Part shown: positions 60,588-64,000 of the stretch, in pieces
Numbering within the stretch: position 1 is the stretch's first letter
Layout: each line of letters opens with the position of its first letter
Assembly: GCF_001548375.1 (NCBI RefSeq)
Contig: NZ_AP017295.1
Coordinates: 930,001-994,000 of the forward strand
Length of the DNA: 64,000 nt
Direction: 5' to 3'
DNA from: Nostoc sp. NIES-3756
GTDB lineage: Bacteria; Cyanobacteriota; Cyanobacteriia; Cyanobacteriales; Nostocaceae
Made by a program: the position numbers and the translations under genes
The notes under the pieces: generated by a model
Databases searched by the model: none
What the model was told of the DNA's origin: nothing
The model's input: the letters and a program-made list of their open reading frames with translations, nothing else

Positions 60588-60794
60588 TCAAAATCCCAAC
60601 CCAAAACTAGGGACTAGCTGGATGCGCCCAGCATCCATCTCTGCCATCAACAATTCTAAAGCTTCGTAGTCAACGTCAGAGATGTGACCCATAGCAGTAA
60701 GCTCAGAATTAATCTCGTCTTCTATCTCTGGTGTTAACTTTTTAATGTCCAGCGCTTTTTCTACCAATTGCCGAATTGCATATCTAGTTCTCAT
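60588..60794 (-). CDS. Small conserved protein of unknown function
   Basis: A 68-residue helical, acidic protein: 'MRTRYAIRQLVEKALDIKKL', 'TPEIEDEINSELTAMGHISD', 'YEALELLMAEMDAGRIQLVP'. The spacing suggests two amphipathic helices. I know similar small proteins in cyanobacteria but no family name. It is upstream of the aminotransferase gene on the same strand with a 214-bp gap. Confidence 0.65.
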   Translation of the reverse strand: MRTRYAIRQLVEKALDIKKLTPEIEDEINSELTAMGHISDVDYEALELLMAEMDAGRIQLVPSFGLGF

Positions 60795-61264
60795 AGGTGT
60801 ACTAACCCACTTTCGGTGATACTAAATTATCTAGGATAGAGTTAAGTATAAAATGTGATCTCACTACAGGTATGTTAGTGATTTAGATCACAATTAGACT
60901 AAGTAGATAGTTCCTGATTTGACCCGCAATTTGATTTGAATATTCATAACGATTTCTGCACCTAAATCGCATCAGAGAAGATACTTCAATAACTTGTATT
61001 GACTAATAATCAGCACTTACCAGCAGAATCTTTAATAAATTTTCCTTTGCGGGACTTGCTATGATGATTTTTTTTTAAGATTCATGAGAAAAAAGTATAT
61101 ATGAACACATTTGCGTAAGAAGTTCTGACAATCTTTAAACAGACCCACAGAAAACATAAAGATTCAGCAAAGAGAGTTAGGACATATGGTCGATGCCAGA
61201 GTAAAAAGTTTATGTTCAAATAAATTCAAGCTTCACAATTCAGTAACTCTAATTAGGATTTTAT
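60795..61264. other. Divergent region before the STAS gene
   Basis: 470 bp, AT-rich, with no coding frame that looks real and no tandem repeats. It contains GTGATCTCACTAC/GTGATTTAGATCACA (60857-60890), in which TGATC/GATCA half-sites form an inverted element resembling a CRP-type site (TGTGA-like halves); this is only suggestive. Confidence 0.4.
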
Positions 61265-61591
61265 ATGCAGACAGTACTGAAGAGTCACAAAATTCAGGTG
61301 ATCCGTCCTTATGGTTGCCTGAATGCGACTAATGCTTTGGAATTTGAACGAGACTTAACTACTACTCTGGCACAGGAGGATATCTCAAACCTGTTTGTGG
61401 ATTTAGCTGATGTTGAATCCTTAGACAGTTCTGGACTCATGGCTTTGGTGTCTGCGCTAAAACTAGCTCAAAACTTAAGTAAAGGTTTCCAACTTTACTC
61501 TGTTTCCCCAGCTATCCGGATTATTTTTGAACTGACTCAACTCGACGGCGTGTTTGAAATTTTTGAACACAAAGCAGAGTTGGCAGTATAA
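61265..61591 (+). CDS. STAS-domain anti-sigma-factor-antagonist-type protein
   Basis: A 108-residue STAS protein. 'PYGCLNATNALEFERDL', 'LFVDLADVESLDSSGLMALV' with the conserved phosphorylatable Ser (second Ser of DSSG) and 'LYSVSPAIRIIFELTQLDGV' match SpoIIAA-like antagonists. Its partner anti-sigma kinase is not adjacent. In cyanobacteria such proteins act in stress signalling or cell differentiation. Confidence 0.9.
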   Translation: MQTVLKSHKIQVIRPYGCLNATNALEFERDLTTTLAQEDISNLFVDLADVESLDSSGLMALVSALKLAQNLSKGFQLYSVSPAIRIIFELTQLDGVFEIFEHKAELAV

Positions 61592-61755
61592 GAGTTTTCT
61601 GAGAATTTGTTACATAATGTAAACAAAAACCACGGGTTGAGAGCAATTCTAGGTAAAAGATTCCTAAGTTGCTAAAGTAAACCCTGTAGAAAGAGCTAAT
61701 CAATGCTAATGTTGGAGGTGAGTAGCTGTAATTAAAGTAGCTCGAAGTTAGCACA

Positions 61756-64000
61756 GTGGCTGTTGCATTTGAAAACTTAATCACACCGGATATTCTAAAA
61801 CCGGCGCGTTACTTAGGTAATGAGCGCCTAGCAGTACATAAACAGTGGGATACCGCCGTCATACGTTGGGTATTAACTTATCCAGAAGTTTATGAAGTCG
61901 GAGCATCCAACTTAGGGCATATCATTCTCTATAACATCTTGAATGCCCAACCGCGACAACTATGCGATCGTGCCTATTTACCAGGTACAGACTTAGCAGC
62001 AAAACTCAGGGCGACCAATACTCCCCTATTTGCTGTCGAGTCCAAGCGATCGCTCGGAGAATTTGATATTTTAGGTTTTAGTCTCAGTTACGAATTGGGA
62101 GCCACCAACATTCTAGAAATGTTGGATTTGGCAGGAATACCTCTAACTTGGCAAGAACGCTTACAAGGGAATTACCCCCTAATTTTTGCTGGGGGACAAA
62201 CAGCAACATCAAATCCTGAACCTTATGCTGACTTCTTCGACTTTTTTGCCTTAGGGGATGGTGAAGAACTTCTAAGCGAAATTGGCTTGATATTAGAAGA
62301 AGGTAAAACAGCAGGATTAAGTCGAGAAGATTTACTCCTCGATTTGGCACAAATACCAGGCGTTTATGTGCCGATGTTTTACCAGATGACAGCAAGCGGT
62401 GCTGTAGAGGCGCTATGTCCAAATGTACCCAAGCGAGTTTTGCGACGAGTAGCTACCCCAATACCCGCTTATTCCATTGGATTAGTACCATACGTAGAAA
62501 CTGTACACGATCGCTTGACAATAGAAATTCGCCGGGGTTGCACTCGTGGCTGTCGCTTCTGCCAACCAGGAATGCTTACCCGTCCTGCTAGAGATGTCGA
62601 ACCGGAGAAAGTAGTTGACGCAATCGAGCAAGGAATGCGAGCAACTGGTTATAATGAGTTTTCCTTATTGTCCCTGAGTTGTTCTGATTATTTGTCCCTC
62701 CCATCTGTAGGGATGGAAATTAAGAATCGGTTAAAAAACGAAAATATTTCCTTATCTCTACCCAGTCAGCGAGTAGATAGATTTGATGAGAACATTGCCA
62801 ACATCCTGGGTGGTACAAGGCAAGGCAGCATTACCTTTGCCCCAGAAGCCGGTACTCAAAGGATGCGGGATATAGTCAACAAGGGGTTAACCAACGAAGA
62901 ATTATTAAGAGGTGTAAAAACAGCTTGGGAACAAGGCTGGGACAAAATCAAGTTATATTTCATGATCGGCTTACCAGGGGAAACCGATGCCGACGTTTTA
63001 GGAATTGCAGAAACGGTAAGTTGGTTGCAACGGGAATGTAGAGCCAAAGGTAGAAGACCACTCAATTTCAACATTACAATTTCCAACTTCACACCCAAAC
63101 CCCATACCCCATTTCAATGGCACTCTGTAGCTACGGCAGAATTTAAACGCAAACAAAACTTACTGCGTCAAACATTCCGCCGGATACGTGGGGTAAAAGT
63201 CAACTTTACCGATGTCCGCATCTCGGCAATGGAAGACTTCATTGGTAGAGGCGATCGCTCATTAGGTAAAGTATTACGTAGAGCCTGGGAATTAGGCGCA
63301 GGTATGGATTCCTGGTATGAAGGCTTAGATAAAGCTTTCACCGCTTGGGAAAATGCGATCGCTGAAGCTGGTCTAGATTGGAAGTATCGTCAAGTAGAAA
63401 ACGGCGAGTGGAATTTGTTCCATGTAGGTGAGGGAGATGAGGGAGAAGTCTTACCTAGTCCCAAGTCCCTAGATACTCCCCTGCCTTGGGATCATATAGA
63501 TACAGGCATTGACAAAAAGTGGCTGCAAGAGGACTTACAACGCGCTCTAGAAGCGGCAATTGTTCCCGACTGTTCTTTTGAAGGTTGTTCTCACTGTGGC
63601 GTTTGTGGCACTGATTTTGGACATAACATCGTCATTGAGCCGCCACCAATTCCTCAATTTGCGGGTGAATTTGTCCCTAACACCAACAAAACTCAACGAC
63701 TACGTGTTTGGTTTGGTAAACAAGGTGACATGGCTTTACTCAGTCACTTGGATTTAATGCGTTTATTCGACCGCGTAGTTAGAAGGGCGAGTTTACCAGT
63801 AGCTTATACTGGTGGTTTTCATCCCAATCCTCGCATTGCTGTAGCTAGTGCCTTAGCATTGGGAGCTACTAGCAGTGGCGAAATTGTGGATTTTGAATTA
63901 ACTCAACCAGTAGAAATAGATACGTTTCTACAAAAACTCGCTGGTGAACTACCTCCAGATATACCTGTATATCGTGTAGAACAAATAGATTTAAAATCCC
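61756..64000 (+). CDS. Radical SAM protein fused to a DUF2344 domain, 3' end missing
   Basis: The frame starts at GTG 61756 ('VAVAFENLITPDILKPARYL') and is open to the right edge (about 748 residues). The N-terminal part has 'YPEVYEVGASNLGHIILYNI', the radical SAM core 'IEIRRGCTRGCRFCQPGML' (C-x3-C-x2-C), and 'LPSQRVDRFDENIA', 'FAPEAGTQRMRDIVNKGLT' and 'FMIGLPGETDADVLGI'. After a Cys cluster ('CSFEGCSHCGVCGTDFGHN') begins the second domain ('RLRVWFGKQGDMALLSHLDL', 'YTGGFHPNPRIAVASALALG'), the TIGR03936/DUF2344 type. The layout matches the TIGR03960 plus TIGR03936 fusion proteins of unknown reaction. Confidence 0.88.
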   Translation, partial: MAVAFENLITPDILKPARYLGNERLAVHKQWDTAVIRWVLTYPEVYEVGASNLGHIILYNILNAQPRQLCDRAYLPGTDLAAKLRATNTPLFAVESKRSLGEFDILGFSLSYELGATNILEMLDLAGIPLTWQERLQGNYPLIFAGGQTATSNPEPYADFFDFFALGDGEELLSEIGLILEEGKTAGLSREDLLLDLAQIPGVYVPMFYQMTASGAVEALCPNVPKRVLRRVATPIPAYSIGLVPYVETVHDRLTIEIRRGCTRGCRFCQPGMLTRPARDVEPEKVVDAIEQGMRATGYNEFSLLSLSCSDYLSLPSVGMEIKNRLKNENISLSLPSQRVDRFDENIANILGGTRQGSITFAPEAGTQRMRDIVNKGLTNEELLRGVKTAWEQGWDKIKLYFMIGLPGETDADVLGIAETVSWLQRECRAKGRRPLNFNITISNFTPKPHTPFQWHSVATAEFKRKQNLLRQTFRRIRGVKVNFTDVRISAMEDFIGRGDRSLGKVLRRAWELGAGMDSWYEGLDKAFTAWENAIAEAGLDWKYRQVENGEWNLFHVGEGDEGEVLPSPKSLDTPLPWDHIDTGIDKKWLQEDLQRALEAAIVPDCSFEGCSHCGVCGTDFGHNIVIEPPPIPQFAGEFVPNTNKTQRLRVWFGKQGDMALLSHLDLMRLFDRVVRRASLPVAYTGGFHPNPRIAVASALALGATSSGEIVDFELTQPVEIDTFLQKLAGELPPDIPVYRVEQIDLKS

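Noticed and set aside
60857..60890. CRP-like inverted GTGATC/GATCAC sites before the STAS gene
   Set aside because: Half-site spacing and sequence do not match a known cyanobacterial CRP operator well enough to annotate as a site.

Overview
The window is chromosomal DNA from a filamentous, heterocyst-type cyanobacterium of the Nostoc/Anabaena/Trichormus group. The evidence is photosynthesis and carbon-fixation genes (psaE, ndhO, Raf1, menG, class II fructose-bisphosphate aldolase), many cyanobacteria-only families (DUF3493, DUF3143, DUF1830, DUF4079, DUF3134, COP23), very frequent HIP1 octamers (GCGATCGC), and the 7-bp tandem repeats (AGTCATT, GGGAGTG and similar) typical of Nostocales intergenic DNA. 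I see no rRNA operon, complete insertion sequence, prophage or CRISPR array. One tRNA is present, tRNA-Thr(CGU).

Layout. 0-9 kb: end of an SLH-domain lipoprotein gene, a secreted GDSL esterase, an M42 peptidase, tRNA-Thr, a UvrD-like helicase carrying an in-frame insertion of intergenic-type repeat, and a GT39-type membrane glycosyltransferase. 9-21 kb: Raf1, a REC-GAF regulator, menG, DUF445, a BASS transporter, ftsW, a J-domain/DUF3143 pair, and a reverse-strand cluster lysA, cdaA, uppS joining lysine/peptidoglycan precursors, c-di-AMP and lipid carrier synthesis; then rimI. 21-31 kb: clpC, a lone Mrr-type nuclease with a small partner, a tight three-gene secreted operon (COP23 plus two trypsin-like proteases), a methionine/cysteine-rich copper-storage-type protein, and a CBS-HEPN protein. 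31-43 kb: an oxidoreductase, a pentapeptide/HhH membrane protein, fbaA, then the most unusual locus (below), Uma2, pentapeptide and DICT proteins, and a PrsW protease. 43-64 kb: a radical-SAM protein, a VapBC-like pair, a lone ABC ATPase, an NrrA-like regulator with a well-formed NtcA promoter, mraY, psaE, mutM, ndhO, mdh, a CPBP protease, clpS, an LL-DAP aminotransferase-type enzyme, a STAS protein, and the start of a large radical-SAM/DUF2344 fusion gene that runs off the right edge.

The most interesting locus is at 35629-38137 on the minus strand. An EACC1-like gene is followed 49 bp later by a 674-residue protein with a caspase domain (His82/Cys135), a helical middle resembling effector-associated domains, and an FGE-sulfatase/C-type-lectin domain. 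Its C-terminus looks like the variable region of a diversity-generating retroelement (DGR): the putatively variable codons all end in C or T, as expected from adenine mutagenesis of AAY template codons. No reverse transcriptase or template repeat lies in the window, so this would be a remote DGR target. I read it as a two-gene immunity or programmed-cell-death module with a diversifiable sensor. Other possible conflict genes are the Mrr-like, CBS-HEPN, Uma2 and VapBC-like genes, but they do not form one island.

A second theme is that short dispersed repeats here supply parts of genes: start codons (menG, prsW, an ABC ATPase), stop codons or C-termini (lysA, rimI, clpS, uma2), and about 29 internal helicase residues. 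All family names come from reading the sequence and from memory; no database search was made.
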